Source: Nocardioides potassii
Lineage (GTDB): Bacteria; Actinomycetota; Actinomycetes; Propionibacteriales; Nocardioidaceae
DNA length: 64,000 nt
Assembly (NCBI RefSeq): GCF_021648885.1
Contig: NZ_JAKJHZ010000007.1
Span: 1-64,000 of the forward strand
Direction: 5' to 3'
Position numbers and translations under genes: made by a program. Positions 1 through 9,046 of this stretch are shown here, in pieces; position 1 is the stretch's first letter, and each line of letters opens with the position of its first letter. The notes below the pieces were generated by a model, which did no database searches, was not told where the DNA came from, and saw only the letters and a list, made by a program, of their open reading frames with translations.

Positions 1-1265
1 GGTTGCTCCCCCTGCTGGCGGGCGCCCCCCCCCCGGTCGTGGGGGGCGGCCTCGACGTCGAGTCCGCGCGGCTGGTTGCGGCGTGCGACCTTCAACCGCT
101 CGGCGACCCACGGCAGGGTCGGGCCGGTCAGCAGCGTGTAGACCACGACCATCACGAAGACGATGTCGAACAGGTCGTCCGCGCCGTCCACGCCCTCGGC
201 GAGCGGGATCGTGGCGAGGACGATCGGCACCGCGCCGCGCAGCCCGGCCCACGAGATGAAGCCGAGGTCGCGCAACCCCATCGGCTGCGCGATGCTGCTG
301 GCCAGCACCGACAGCGGACGCGCCACGACCGTCAGCACGAGCCCGGTCACCACGGCCTGCACGACCGTGCCGCCGTCGATCCGGCCGGGCGACAGCAGCA
401 GGCCGAGCATGACGAAGAGGCCGATCTGGGCGAGCCAGGCGATCCCCTCCGCGAACGACCGGGTCGCCACCCGGTGGGGGAGCTCGCTGTTGCCGAGGAT
501 CAGCGCGGCGACGTAGATCGCGGCGAAGCCCGACGCGTGCACGGCCGACGCGGCGCCGTACGCCGTGAACGCGAGGCACAGCACCGCGAGGGGGTAGAGG
601 CCCGAGGACGGAAGTGCGACCCGGCGCATCACCCACCCGCCGGCGATGCCCGCGGCGCCGCCGATCATGGCACCGGCGGCCAGCTCGAAGACGATGATCC
701 CGGCGACCTCGACGAGGCCGTGGTCGCCGACCGCGCCCGTCGAGATGATGCCGACCAGCACGACGGTCGGGGCGTCGTTGAGCCCGGACTCGGCCTCGAG
801 CGCCCCGGTCAGGCGCTTGGGCAGCGGCAGCGCGCGCAGCACCGAGAACACGGCGGCGGCATCGGTGGGCGAGCAGATCGCCCCGAGCAGGATCGCGAGC
901 TCCCACGGCAGCCCCAGGAGGTAGTGGGTGCCGACCGCCACGACCGCCACCGAGACGGCGACGCCGAGGGTCGCGAGCGACAACCCCAGCCGGATGCTGG
1001 GGCGCATCTGCCGCCAGTCGGTGGTGAGGCCACCCTCGGCCAGGATGATCGCCAGCGCGCCGAACCCGAGCGCGTGCGCGAGCTGCGCGTCGTCGAAGGG
1101 GATCGCGAACGGGCCGCCCTCGCCGAGGAGCACGCCGATGAGCAGGTAGATGAGCAGCGACGGGAGGCCCGCGCCGGCCGACACCCGGACGGCGAGGATC
1201 GCCGCCAGCGTCACGACAGCGCCGACCAGCACGAACAGGTCGAGCTGGTGGACGTCGAAAGTCAT
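1..1265 (-). CDS. Potassium or sodium/proton antiporter, CPA1/NhaP2-like, 3' end beyond window
   Basis: Reading the minus strand from an ATG at 1265 gives a continuous hydrophobic protein beginning MTFDVHQLDLFVLVGAV. It shows about a dozen membrane helices and antiporter-type stretches such as LPSLLIYLLIGVLLGEGG, AILLGAICSPTDAAAVFSVL and ISWAGLRGAVPIVLAT. These match the monovalent cation:proton antiporter family (potassium/proton antiporter of the CvrA/NhaP2 type), which exchanges cytoplasmic K+ or Na+ for protons. The hydrophobic domain ends near base 110. A soluble tail follows, beginning LDVEAAPHDR. The family usually continues with a regulatory domain, which here lies outside the window. 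A run of ten C at 25-34 sits at the point where the tail stops looking like its relatives, so a homopolymer error is possible. Confidence 0.88.
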   Translation of the reverse strand, partial: MTFDVHQLDLFVLVGAVVTLAAILAVRVSAGAGLPSLLIYLLIGVLLGEGGPFAIPFDDAQLAHALGFGALAIILAEGGLTTDWRQMRPSIRLGLSLATLGVAVSVAVVAVGTHYLLGLPWELAILLGAICSPTDAAAVFSVLRALPLPKRLTGALEAESGLNDAPTVVLVGIISTGAVGDHGLVEVAGIIVFELAAGAMIGGAAGIAGGWVMRRVALPSSGLYPLAVLCLAFTAYGAASAVHASGFAAIYVAALILGNSELPHRVATRSFAEGIAWLAQIGLFVMLGLLLSPGRIDGGTVVQAVVTGLVLTVVARPLSVLASSIAQPMGLRDLGFISWAGLRGAVPIVLATIPLAEGVDGADDLFDIVFVMVVVYTLLTGPTLPWVAERLKVARRNQPRGLDVEAAPHDRGGGARQQGEQ

Positions 1266-1448
1266 GCAACCTCGTGCAGTCGGGCGAGCGCGGACCGGGC
1301 CTGGGTGGACGGGGTACCCGAAGGGCCTCGATCCTATCGTCGGCGAGGTGCCGACCCGGCCGCTGTCCGAGGCGCGACGATGCCCTGGACGCCACGTTTG
1401 GGGCGCGGCCGTGGAGGGTAGACGACCACCGACGAAGGGGTGTGATCG

Positions 1449-1862
1449 ATGTACGGCGACACTGCCGCCGGGCGCAAGCGGGCGGCGCAGCTGCGCGAGC
1501 AGGCCGGCGACGTCCGGGCCCTCGCCGCCCGTCTCGTGTCGCAGGCCGAGGCCGTCCCGTGGCACGGCAAGGCCGCCGAGGCGATGCGTGAGCGGATCCG
1601 CGAGCGGGCCAGCCACCTGCGGACCGCCGCCGCCCAGCACGACACCGCCGCCGAGTCGCTGACCGCCCACCTGACCGAGGTCGACCGGCTCAAGGAGGCG
1701 ATCGAGGCCCGGTCCCGCAAGGCCACGACCCTCGTCGAGGACGCCCGCACCCGCGCGAGCGAAGGCGCTCCTGCCGACGACGCCGACGCCGTCCTCGTCG
1801 CGTTCGACCCTCCTCCCAGCGGCCACCGCGACTGGCTGACCGTCGAGCTCCCGGGACTCTGA
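1449..1862 (+). CDS. WXG100-like helical protein
   Basis: A 137-residue, almost entirely helical, charged protein with a WHGKAAEAM motif near residue 38. That is the Trp-X-Gly turn of WXG100/ESX proteins, followed by the usual A-A-x-A helix. It lacks a signal peptide and has a longer C-terminal tail than the classical 100-residue EsxA/B proteins. An AAGGGG ribosome binding site lies 8 bases before the ATG. It is the first gene of a three-gene run: the next ORF starts 1 base after its stop. The context of an EspG-like protein supports a link to type VII-type secretion, but no ESX ATPase or membrane genes are present in the window. The assignment rests on the motif and helical character and is moderate. 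Confidence 0.6.
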   Translation: MYGDTAAGRKRAAQLREQAGDVRALAARLVSQAEAVPWHGKAAEAMRERIRERASHLRTAAAQHDTAAESLTAHLTEVDRLKEAIEARSRKATTLVEDARTRASEGAPADDADAVLVAFDPPPSGHRDWLTVELPGL

Positions 1863-1863
1863 C

Positions 1864-2811
1864 ATGGTGACCATCGACCTGACCACGCCGCCCGCCCCAC
1901 CGACGAGCTTCCTCGACGCCACGGCCCGGCGCCTCGCGCTGACCCTGCCCGAGCTGCGGCTCGTCGCCGAGCTGGCCGGGGGTGCGCCCCTCCCCTTCGA
2001 CCTCCAGCCCACCGAGGACGCGAGCGGCAGCGAGGGAGCGCTGTCCGGGCGCCTCGGGGCCAGCCGCGGCTCGACCGAGGACTCGGCCTACACCGACGCG
2101 CTCGGCACGCTCCACGACCCGGACGACTCGTTGCGCCGCCGTGGCCTGCTCACCGACGAGGGCGCGGATGCCGGCCTCCTGGGCGCCGTCGGCCTGCTCG
2201 CCACGCCGCGGCTCGCCCTCGACGTCGACGTGGCCGCCGGGTCCACCCAGGTGAAGGCCTGGCACCGCCAGTCCGGCGGCGCGGTCGCGAGCCTGTCGAC
2301 CTGCGACGGGATCGTCTTCGAGATCGCGTGGTTCCCGGTCGACCAGTGGACCGTCGAGCTGGCCCGCGTGACCACGGTCCCCGAGGACCTGCCGCTGACC
2401 ACCTCGCGCGTCCCCGCACTGCTCGACGTCCCCTACGCGCTGGCGGACTCCGTCGGCGAGGCCGTCCGGTCCGGACGCTCCGACCTCGTGCCGGTCCTGA
2501 TGTCCCAGGCCGAGGGAGAGGTCCGCGCCGACGGCGAGGTGCTCGGCGAGGCCGACGCCACCGCTGCCGTGTCAGCGGTGCACGCGGAGAGCCGCGGCCG
2601 GCTGCGCATCCTCGCCGCCGAGGTCGCGGAGGGCGCCACCTCGTCGGTGGGGGTGGTGTCATGGGTCCTGCTCCAGGACGGCTGGCACTCGCTCACCCCG
2701 CGCCACGACGACGGCGCCCGGGTCTCGGTCGCGCTCGTCCGGCCCGACGACCTGGCCACGGAGCTCGCGCCCGTGCTCGCGCAGGTCTCGACCACGGAGG
2801 CCGCACGATGA
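1864..2811 (+). CDS. EspG-like ESX-associated protein
   Basis: This 315-residue soluble protein opens with LTLPELRLVAELAGGAPLPF. It later has RRRGLLTDEGADAGLLGAV and LATPRLALDVDV, and then alternating beta strands. This order (N-terminal 'elw..lglg..P.pl', then 'L..rGl', then 'la.P...l') resembles the EspG family, cytosolic chaperones of ESX (type VII) substrates. The protein is close to EspG length (about 260-300). The start follows the upstream stop by 1 base, implying translational coupling, and the end overlaps the next gene by 4 bases (ATGA). Family assignment is by pattern recognition. The alternative is an uncharacterised actinobacterial protein. Confidence 0.55.
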   Translation: MVTIDLTTPPAPPTSFLDATARRLALTLPELRLVAELAGGAPLPFDLQPTEDASGSEGALSGRLGASRGSTEDSAYTDALGTLHDPDDSLRRRGLLTDEGADAGLLGAVGLLATPRLALDVDVAAGSTQVKAWHRQSGGAVASLSTCDGIVFEIAWFPVDQWTVELARVTTVPEDLPLTTSRVPALLDVPYALADSVGEAVRSGRSDLVPVLMSQAEGEVRADGEVLGEADATAAVSAVHAESRGRLRILAAEVAEGATSSVGVVSWVLLQDGWHSLTPRHDDGARVSVALVRPDDLATELAPVLAQVSTTEAAR

Positions 2812-4139
2812 CGATGGACATACCCCGGACCACCCCCAGCGACGCCTCGGACGCGCCGGCCTCGTCGGCGTCCGTCGCGGCCGACAAGTACGACCAGATG
2901 CTGGCGCTCGCCGACCTGTTCGACGCCTCCGGCAACGAGATGCGCACCCGTGCCCGCCTCGGCAGCGACATCCTCGCCGACGACGACGTCGTCGAGTCCG
3001 GCGAGCTGTCCAAGGCCACGTGGGGCCAGGCGGAGGAGGACATCCGCGCCGCCCTCACCGGCAAGCACGGACTGCTGACCCGCTCGGTCGAGCTGGACGC
3101 CGACGCGCTCGTCGTACGCGCCACGGTGCTGACCTACCGGTGGATCGACGAGCTCCAGCAGGCGGCCTACAAGACGCTCGGCTCGATCGCGGGCCGCGCC
3201 ATCGGCTACCTCGCCCCCGAGGTCGCGCTCGGCGGCGCCATCGTCAGCGCCGGCCTCATCGAGACCGACGCGCTGGACCGTGACGGCGTCGCGGCCTACC
3301 TGAGCGATCTCGCCGACAACAACCCCGAGCTCATGGAGCACCTCTCGGGAGGCGGCGGCCTGCTCGACGGCCTCCACATGCGCTCGCTGCTCACCGCCGG
3401 CGTGCTGGCCTCCGACCAGGGCGCGAACGCGGCCCGCGGCGGCCTGCGCGCGATCGGTGTCGCCCCGTTCCCGACCGACGCCGTGTCGGCCTTCCGCGAC
3501 TCGGCGGGATCGTTCGTCGAGGCGGAGACGCCCGAGCCCGACGCCGCCTCGGGCGAGGCCCAGGCTCCCCGCTCGCTGGAGGAGCTGATCGCGACCCTGC
3601 TCGCCGAGGACAGCAGGATCTCGGTGCAGCGGGTCGGCGCCGGTCGCTACATCGCCTACCTCCCGGGTTCCCTGAGCAGCGAGCCCGGCAGGCTGCGCCT
3701 CGTCGGCGCCGACCCGACCACCTCGGTCGGGCAGGTGGTCCGCGCGATCGAGAAGGTCGTGACCGAGGACGACGCCCGCGTCATGCTCGTCGGCTCGGCC
3801 GCCGGCGGCACGGTCGCGGCCGAGATCGCCGCAGCCGCGAGCTCGCCACGCTTCGTCGTGGACCAGGTCGTAACGGCGGGTGCGCCCTCCTCGCAGGTGC
3901 CGCGGATCCCCGACGCCACCCGCGTCCTGTCGCTCGAGGACCGCTCCGACCCGGTCGCCCTGCTCGGATCGCTGATCAACGCCTCGAGCGCCAACCGCGT
4001 CACCGTCGTCCTCGATGGCGGCTCCGCTCCGGGCTCGCAGATGTACGTCGCCGGCGCCCGTGCCGTCGACAGCGCCGAGCACCCTGAGCTGAGGGCCGAG
4101 ATCACCCGGATGCAGGACCTGGGCTACCTCGCCGGCTGA
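2808..4139 (+). CDS. Helical domain plus esterase-fold-like domain, nucleophile motif altered
   Basis: A 443-residue protein whose ATG overlaps the stop of the EspG-like gene. Residues about 20-130 are helical and WXG-like (ADKYDQMLALADLFDASGNE; a Trp in SKATWGQAEED). Residues about 260-443 alternate strand and helix like an alpha/beta hydrolase: YIAYLPGS, then DARVMLVGSAAGGTVAAEIA, then VVTAGAPSS, then VLSLEDRSDPV. In lipases of this kind the elbow is G-x-S-x-G, but here it reads GSAAG with Ala at the central position and Ser one residue early. The protein may therefore be non-catalytic or use a shifted Ser. The layout resembles helical-plus-hydrolase proteins next to ESX-like genes. Its function is unknown. 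Confidence 0.55.
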   Translation: MTMDIPRTTPSDASDAPASSASVAADKYDQMLALADLFDASGNEMRTRARLGSDILADDDVVESGELSKATWGQAEEDIRAALTGKHGLLTRSVELDADALVVRATVLTYRWIDELQQAAYKTLGSIAGRAIGYLAPEVALGGAIVSAGLIETDALDRDGVAAYLSDLADNNPELMEHLSGGGGLLDGLHMRSLLTAGVLASDQGANAARGGLRAIGVAPFPTDAVSAFRDSAGSFVEAETPEPDAASGEAQAPRSLEELIATLLAEDSRISVQRVGAGRYIAYLPGSLSSEPGRLRLVGADPTTSVGQVVRAIEKVVTEDDARVMLVGSAAGGTVAAEIAAAASSPRFVVDQVVTAGAPSSQVPRIPDATRVLSLEDRSDPVALLGSLINASSANRVTVVLDGGSAPGSQMYVAGARAVDSAEHPELRAEITRMQDLGYLAG

Positions 4140-4176
4140 GGCCTGGACCGCTGGCCGAGGAGGTCGCGCAGCGACC

Positions 4177-4207
4177 GTCACGAGACCGAGGTCAATGGTC
4201 TCGTGAC
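4177..4207. terminator. Bidirectional hairpin between convergent genes
   Basis: GTCACGAGACC (4177-4187) and GGTCTCGTGAC (4197-4207) pair perfectly over 11 bp around a 9-base loop. The hairpin lies between the stop codons of two convergent genes, so it can serve both strands. There is no long T run. Confidence 0.75.
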
Positions 4208-4243
4208 AGGGCTTCGTCCTTCCTCGACCATCGACGATCCGCT

Positions 4244-5604
4244 TCAGACGATCTCGTGCACGAACTCCCCGAGCTGGGCGAGGTTGCGGCACTCCACCAT
4301 CGGCACGACCCTGCCGTACTGGTCGGCCGCGCTGTCCCCGGTGCCCCAGTGGCGGGGGTGCTCGGGATTGAGCCACCACGCGTGGCGGGCCCGACCGGCG
4401 AGGTCGGCGAGCACGGGCAGGGCGAGGTCGCTGTAGTTGGACCGGGCGTCGCCGAGCACGAGCAGCGACGACCGCGGGGTGATGGCGTCCGAGTGCTGCT
4501 CGGCGAACCGGGTGAGCGCCCGCCCGTAGTTCGTCCGTCCCCACAGCGCGGCGTGGGAGATGCTCGCCGACAGCGACTCCATCACCTCGACGACGTCGGC
4601 GCCAGGCCGGAAGGTGTCGCTCACCTCGACGACGTCGTCGACGAAGGTGAAGGCCCGCACGCCCCCGAACGCCTCCCGGAGGGCGAAGACCAGCATCAGC
4701 GTGAACTGCGCGAAGTTCGCCACCGACCCGCTCACGTCGCACAGCACCACGAGGTCGGTGCGGTGCGGACGCCGCGGCCGGTGGTGCGTCGTCAACGGCA
4801 CCCCGCCGGTCGCGATCGACGCGCGCACCGTGCGTCGTACGTCGAGCGGGCCGCGGCGCACCGCGTGCTGCTCCTTGGTGAGGCGGGCCGCCAGCCGGCG
4901 GGCGAGCGGGTAGACCTCGCGCCGCATCTCCTCCAGGTCGCTGCGCCGCGCTGCGGTGAAGTCGAGCCGGTCGATGGTCGGGCGCACCGTCACGTCGACG
5001 ACGTGCTCGGGGCCCTTCTCCTCGGCGATCCGGCGACGGGCGTCACCCTCGACGAGGCGGGTGAAGTCACCGATGCGCCGCCCCGCCGTCCGTTCCGCCC
5101 GCTCGGCGTCCAGCCCGCCGGCCAGGAGGCCCTGCACGAGCCGGTCCATCAGCTCGGCGGGCGACACACGCTGGAGGGAGGTGTACGCCGACCAGCTCGA
5201 CAGGCCCGGCCCGCGTCCCGGCATCGCGCCGAACCTGGCGACCGCCTCGACTGCAAGGTCCTGCAAGGCCTGCTCGTCGCCGGACGCGAGCGCCTCGGCC
5301 AGGGCCTCGCGGAAGCGTGCGAGCTCGGGACCGGTGTCGGGCGGTCCCTCGAGGGCCGGCGCGTCCTCTCCGGCGACCCCACCGCCGATGAGCCGGGGGT
5401 AGTAGATGTCGAAGACCGCGTCGAAGGTGACCCGCTGCGGCTGGCGCTTCACCAGCGTCGCGGCGTACGCCGCGCGCACGGTCTCGCGGTCGTGCCAGCG
5501 CACCTTCTCGAGCGCACTGATCGCGTCGAGCGCCTCGGCCAGCGACACCGACAGGCCCGCCGAGCGCAGCGCCTCGACGAAGCCGATGTGGGTGTCGAGA
5601 AGCG

Positions 5605-5608
<4 letters not shown>
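4244..5608 (-). CDS. VWA domain protein, CoxE-like
   Basis: A 454-residue protein starting MTLLDTHIGFVEALRSAG. The C-terminal third carries a von Willebrand A fold with the metal-site motif DVSGSVANF (DxSxS) followed by a long helix, FTLMLVFALREAF, then TNYGRAL and LLVLGDARSN. The N-terminal part is the helical region typical of CoxE/YehP-like proteins. The ATG overlaps the stop of the MoxR ATPase gene upstream (ATGA), so the two are co-translated. MoxR/VWA pairs act together as chaperone or metal-insertion machines for a partner enzyme. The partner is not visible here. Confidence 0.85.
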
Positions 5609-6471
<863 letters not shown>

Positions 6472-6490
6472 CCGCGCGAGCCTATCCGCC

Positions 6491-6566
6491 GCTGTAACGC
6501 CGGGTTATGAGCTGTACCCACCCCGGAGGAACGTAGGGGGTAGAGCACCTAACCCGGCGTTACAGC
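6491..6566. repeat. Long inverted repeat upstream of the MoxR gene
   Basis: The outer arms, 6491-6507 and 6550-6566, are exact 17-bp inverted copies (the right arm reads TAACCCGGCGTTACAGC). The pairing continues imperfectly inward to about 30 bp per arm (6491-6520 against 6537-6566), with a 16-base centre containing GGAGG. It sits between the 3' end of tRNA-Ser and the start of the MoxR gene, both on the minus strand. It could be a cruciform or RNA hairpin, an operator, or a small dispersed repeat. Confidence 0.8.
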
Positions 6567-6579
6567 ACCTTCCGGCCCG

Positions 6580-6664
6580 CAGAGAGGGCGGGATTCGAAC
6601 CCGCGGTAGGTCTCCCTACGACCGCTTTCAAGGCGGTTCCGATCGGCCGCTCCGGCACCTCTCC
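6580..6664 (-). tRNA. tRNA-Ser (anticodon TGA)
   Basis: The minus strand gives acceptor GGAGAGG pairing with CCTCTCT (terminal G-U), an anticodon loop CTTGAAA carrying TGA, a long variable arm (GTAGGGAGACCTAC) typical of tRNA-Ser, and a T arm GCGGG-TTCGAAT-CCCGC. The CCA end is not encoded. It reads the UCA family of serine codons. Confidence 0.95.
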
Positions 6665-6720
6665 TCGTGCCGCGCCGAGGCGCCGCACACCGCGGGACTC
6701 TACCGTGGGAAAATCGGCGG

Positions 6721-7182
6721 GTGAGCACCGAGACCGTGACCGTGCACCGCCTCGCGCCCGCCGTCGCGGCGCGCCTGCTGGGGCTGGTGCTGTGCGCGGT
6801 CGCCGTACTGATCCTGCTCAGCACGGTGGCGATCGCGGTCCTCGACCTGCACACGGTGTTCCTCCTGGTCCCCGTGGCCATCACGGTCGCGGTCCTCGTC
6901 GCGAGCTGGTGGGTCTGGCGCGAGAAGGGCTGGGTCGCGCGCTTCACCGGCGAGGGCTACCGGGTCCGGTGGGTCCGCGGCGTCGGTACGCCGTCCGCGC
7001 GCTGGAAGGACGTGGAGGATGCCGTGACGACGACCATCGCCGACTCCCCGGTGGTCGTGCTGCGGCTGCGCGACGGGCGTACGACCACGATCCCCGTCGA
7101 GGTGCTCGCGACCGACCGGGAGGAGTTCGTGCGCAACCTCCAGCGCCACCTCCGCGACGGCCAGGGCCTCCGCCCGCTCTGA
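6721..7182 (+). CDS. Small membrane protein with two helices
   Basis: A 153-residue protein. The GTG at 6721 was chosen because the upstream in-frame ATG at 6667 lies 3 bases from the tRNA-Ser gene. Two membrane helices (about residues 15-38 and 42-65) are followed by WWVWREKGWVARFTGEGYRV and a soluble beta-rich domain that resembles bacterial PH-like domains. Such proteins are common and uncharacterised in actinobacteria. It stands alone between two tRNA genes. Confidence 0.7.
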   Translation: MSTETVTVHRLAPAVAARLLGLVLCAVAVLILLSTVAIAVLDLHTVFLLVPVAITVAVLVASWWVWREKGWVARFTGEGYRVRWVRGVGTPSARWKDVEDAVTTTIADSPVVVLRLRDGRTTTIPVEVLATDREEFVRNLQRHLRDGQGLRPL

Positions 7183-7289
7183 CCAGCACGGCCCCGCCGG
7201 GCGCCGGGACTCGCGCATCCGGCGGGCTGATTCGGCGCACCCGCACCGGGCCTTGTAACCTTCTGTGCGCCCGGCCCACAGCCGGGCAT

Positions 7290-7383
7290 GGAGGCGTCGC
7301 CTAGTCCGGTCTATGGCGCCCGCCTGCTAAGCGGGTTTGGGGCTAAAACCCCATCGAGGGTTCAAATCCCTCCGCCTCCGCCA
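7290..7383 (+). tRNA. tRNA-Ser (anticodon GCT)
   Basis: Acceptor GGAGGCG pairs with CGCCTCC, the anticodon arm is CCCGC-CTGCTAA-GCGGG with anticodon GCT, the variable arm is long (GGGGCTAAAACCCC), and the T loop is TTCAAAT. CCA is encoded at 7381-7383. It reads AGC and AGU. Confidence 0.95.
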
Positions 7384-7387
7384 GTGT

Positions 7388-7420
7388 GACCGGCCCCCCA
7401 TCCGGGTGTGGGGGCCGGTC
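7388..7420 (+). terminator. Hairpin after tRNA-Ser(GCT)
   Basis: GACCGGCCCCC (7388-7398) pairs with GGGGGCCGGTC (7410-7420), an 11-bp perfect stem starting 4 bases after the tRNA CCA. It lacks a T run, as is usual in this GC-rich DNA. Confidence 0.75.
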
Positions 7421-7555
7421 CCTCGAGCGTGGGATCAGTTGCATGATCCTGCAATGCACAGACCTGCAGCAGCATCGCACTGACGCTGTCGCGGGGCATG
7501 GGCGAGAATGGATCGGTCATCCCCTGTGACACATGACTATGAGGTGAAACCCCCA

Positions 7556-7684
7556 ATGACCCCTGTACGCCGCATCGCCGCCGCCGCCCTCGTGGCCACC
7601 CTCGGCCTCGGATTCGTCGGCATCGCCAGCGCACCCGCCAACGCCGACTTCACCTGGGGCGGCAAGGTCAGGATGAACCCCTGA
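7556..7684 (+). CDS. Small secreted peptide precursor, 42 residues
   Basis: A 42-codon ORF begins MTPVRRIAAAALVATLGLGF and has a textbook signal peptide: two Arg, a hydrophobic core and a cleavage site after APANA. The predicted mature product is the 12-residue DFTWGGKVRMNP. GAGGTG lies about 11 bases before the ATG. It is convergent with a HTH regulator gene, with a 16-bp terminator between them. A signal peptide that releases only a dozen residues suggests an exported signalling peptide, or the product of a shortened gene. It matches no family known to me. Confidence 0.6.
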   Translation: MTPVRRIAAAALVATLGLGFVGIASAPANADFTWGGKVRMNP

Positions 7685-7791
7685 CACCAGCGCGTGCGAT
7701 GATCAGCCCGCAGTGAAGAAGCCGGGACACGGACCCCTCAACCCCCCACGAGTTCTGGTCCGGCGGCCGCCCCCACCGGCCCGTCCCGGCA

Positions 7792-7824
7792 CGAGGGCAG
7801 CAGCTCGTCGAGCTGCTGCCCTCG
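7792..7824. terminator. Perfect 16-bp bidirectional hairpin
   Basis: CGAGGGCAGCAGCTCG (7792-7807) and its exact inverse complement (7809-7824) are separated by one base. It lies between the convergent small-peptide and regulator genes. Confidence 0.85.
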
Positions 7825-7889
7825 CCTCATTTCCACGGCGCACCTCTGCCGAGGGCCGCCGAACGGCGTCGGGGTGCACCGAACGGGGC

Positions 7890-8894
7890 TCAGCCCGTCG
7901 GCTCGTCCGTCTCGCGACCGGACACGCCCCGCTTGCCCATCTCGTAGCCGAGCTGGAAGCGCGTCTCCACCTCGAACTCGTTCTTGAGGTCCGCGACGTA
8001 GGCCGCGTAGGTGCGCGGACTGACCCCGAGCCGCTTGGCACCTGCCGGGTCCGCCCGGCCCTCGAGCAGCATCCGGATGGTCATCGCCCGCTGCTCGGCG
8101 GCGATGTCGCGCATCAGGGAGCTCTCGTTGCTCGTGAACGGCCTGGCCCGCTCCCAGTGCCGCTCGAACATGTCGACGAGGTAGGCCACCATCGACGGGT
8201 CGCTGATCACCATCGCCACCTCCACGCCCTCGTGGCTGGGGATGATCGCGACGCGTCGGTCGATGACGATGAGGCGGTTGAAGAACTCGTCCAGGGTGCG
8301 CACCTCGGCCCCGGCGGCGGTGACGGCCGCGACGTACTTGCGCGTGTCCACGCCGCGACGGGCGGCGTGCTGGTAGAGCGTGCGCATCCTGACCCCGCGC
8401 GACAGCAGCGCGACCGCCCGCGCGGTCACCTCGGGGAGCTGCTTGATCCCCCGCCGGTCCTGCGGCTGGGCCGTGAGGATCTCCTCCTCGGAGTCGGCGA
8501 CCATCGAGAGGAGCACCGTCTGGATCGTGCTGACCCCCCGGATCTCGGCGAAGGGACCACCGACCGCGCTCGGGGAGCGGCGCCACGCGTGCGACAGGGA
8601 GCTGAAGGCCTGCGCCCAGTGCGCCGACTCGGCGATCAGCTCGGCGCCCTGCTGGCCGAGCGGGGCCACCACCTGCGCCTGGACGGCGGACGGGTCGACC
8701 GCGCGCCAGTGGGTCTCGTCGTCCCCCTTGCTGACCAGCCCGACCTCGACGAGCAGCGCGAAAGCCTCGTGGAGCTCGCCGCGCTCACCGATGCGGGGGT
8801 CGCCGGCGCTGATGCCGCCGGCGTTGACGATCTCCTCGTAGAGCGGGCTGGACTGCTCCTCGAAGACCGCGCGCTGGTGCTGCCCGAAGGGCAC
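7890..8894 (-). CDS. HTH transcriptional regulator, TrmB/LuxR-like architecture
   Basis: A 334-residue protein with three parts. Residues about 10-75 form a winged-helix-like N-terminus (SPLYEEIVNAGGISAGD through LLVEVGLVS). The middle (about 110-260) resembles the phospholipase-D-like effector region of TrmB-type regulators, with a TIQTVLLSMV stretch, RGVRMRTLYQHAARRG and NRLIVIDRRVAIIPS. The C-terminal segment (about 275-325) carries a LuxR-type helix-turn-helix, GAKRLGVSPRTYAAYVADL. Orphan regulators of this plan are widespread in actinobacteria. It is convergent with a tiny secreted-peptide gene, which could be its signal, but that is inference. Confidence 0.75.
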   Translation of the reverse strand: MPFGQHQRAVFEEQSSPLYEEIVNAGGISAGDPRIGERGELHEAFALLVEVGLVSKGDDETHWRAVDPSAVQAQVVAPLGQQGAELIAESAHWAQAFSSLSHAWRRSPSAVGGPFAEIRGVSTIQTVLLSMVADSEEEILTAQPQDRRGIKQLPEVTARAVALLSRGVRMRTLYQHAARRGVDTRKYVAAVTAAGAEVRTLDEFFNRLIVIDRRVAIIPSHEGVEVAMVISDPSMVAYLVDMFERHWERARPFTSNESSLMRDIAAEQRAMTIRMLLEGRADPAGAKRLGVSPRTYAAYVADLKNEFEVETRFQLGYEMGKRGVSGRETDEPTG

Positions 8895-8980
8895 GGCTCA
8901 CCTCCCACGTTCCCACGAGACCGACGTGAGGATGGTGCCACACGCTCCCCAGCCGTCCGGCCCGAAACCGTGCGGGAGCA

Positions 8981-9020
8981 CGTCGACCCGCCGCCCTCGC
9001 ACGAGGGAGGCGGGTCGACG
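8981..9020 (-). terminator. Terminator after pckG
   Basis: CGTCGACCCGCCGCCCTCG (8981-8999) pairs with the 19 bases at 9002-9020 with a single mismatch around a two-base loop. It lies 27 bases beyond the pckG stop. Confidence 0.8.
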
Positions 9021-9046
9021 GTGGCCCGGGGCTGGGCAGCGGACGA

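Noticed and set aside
3..1421. Long plus-strand open frame of 472 codons
   Set aside because: It is Arg/Gly/His-rich shadow of the antiporter on the opposite strand, which has clear membrane helices and family motifs.
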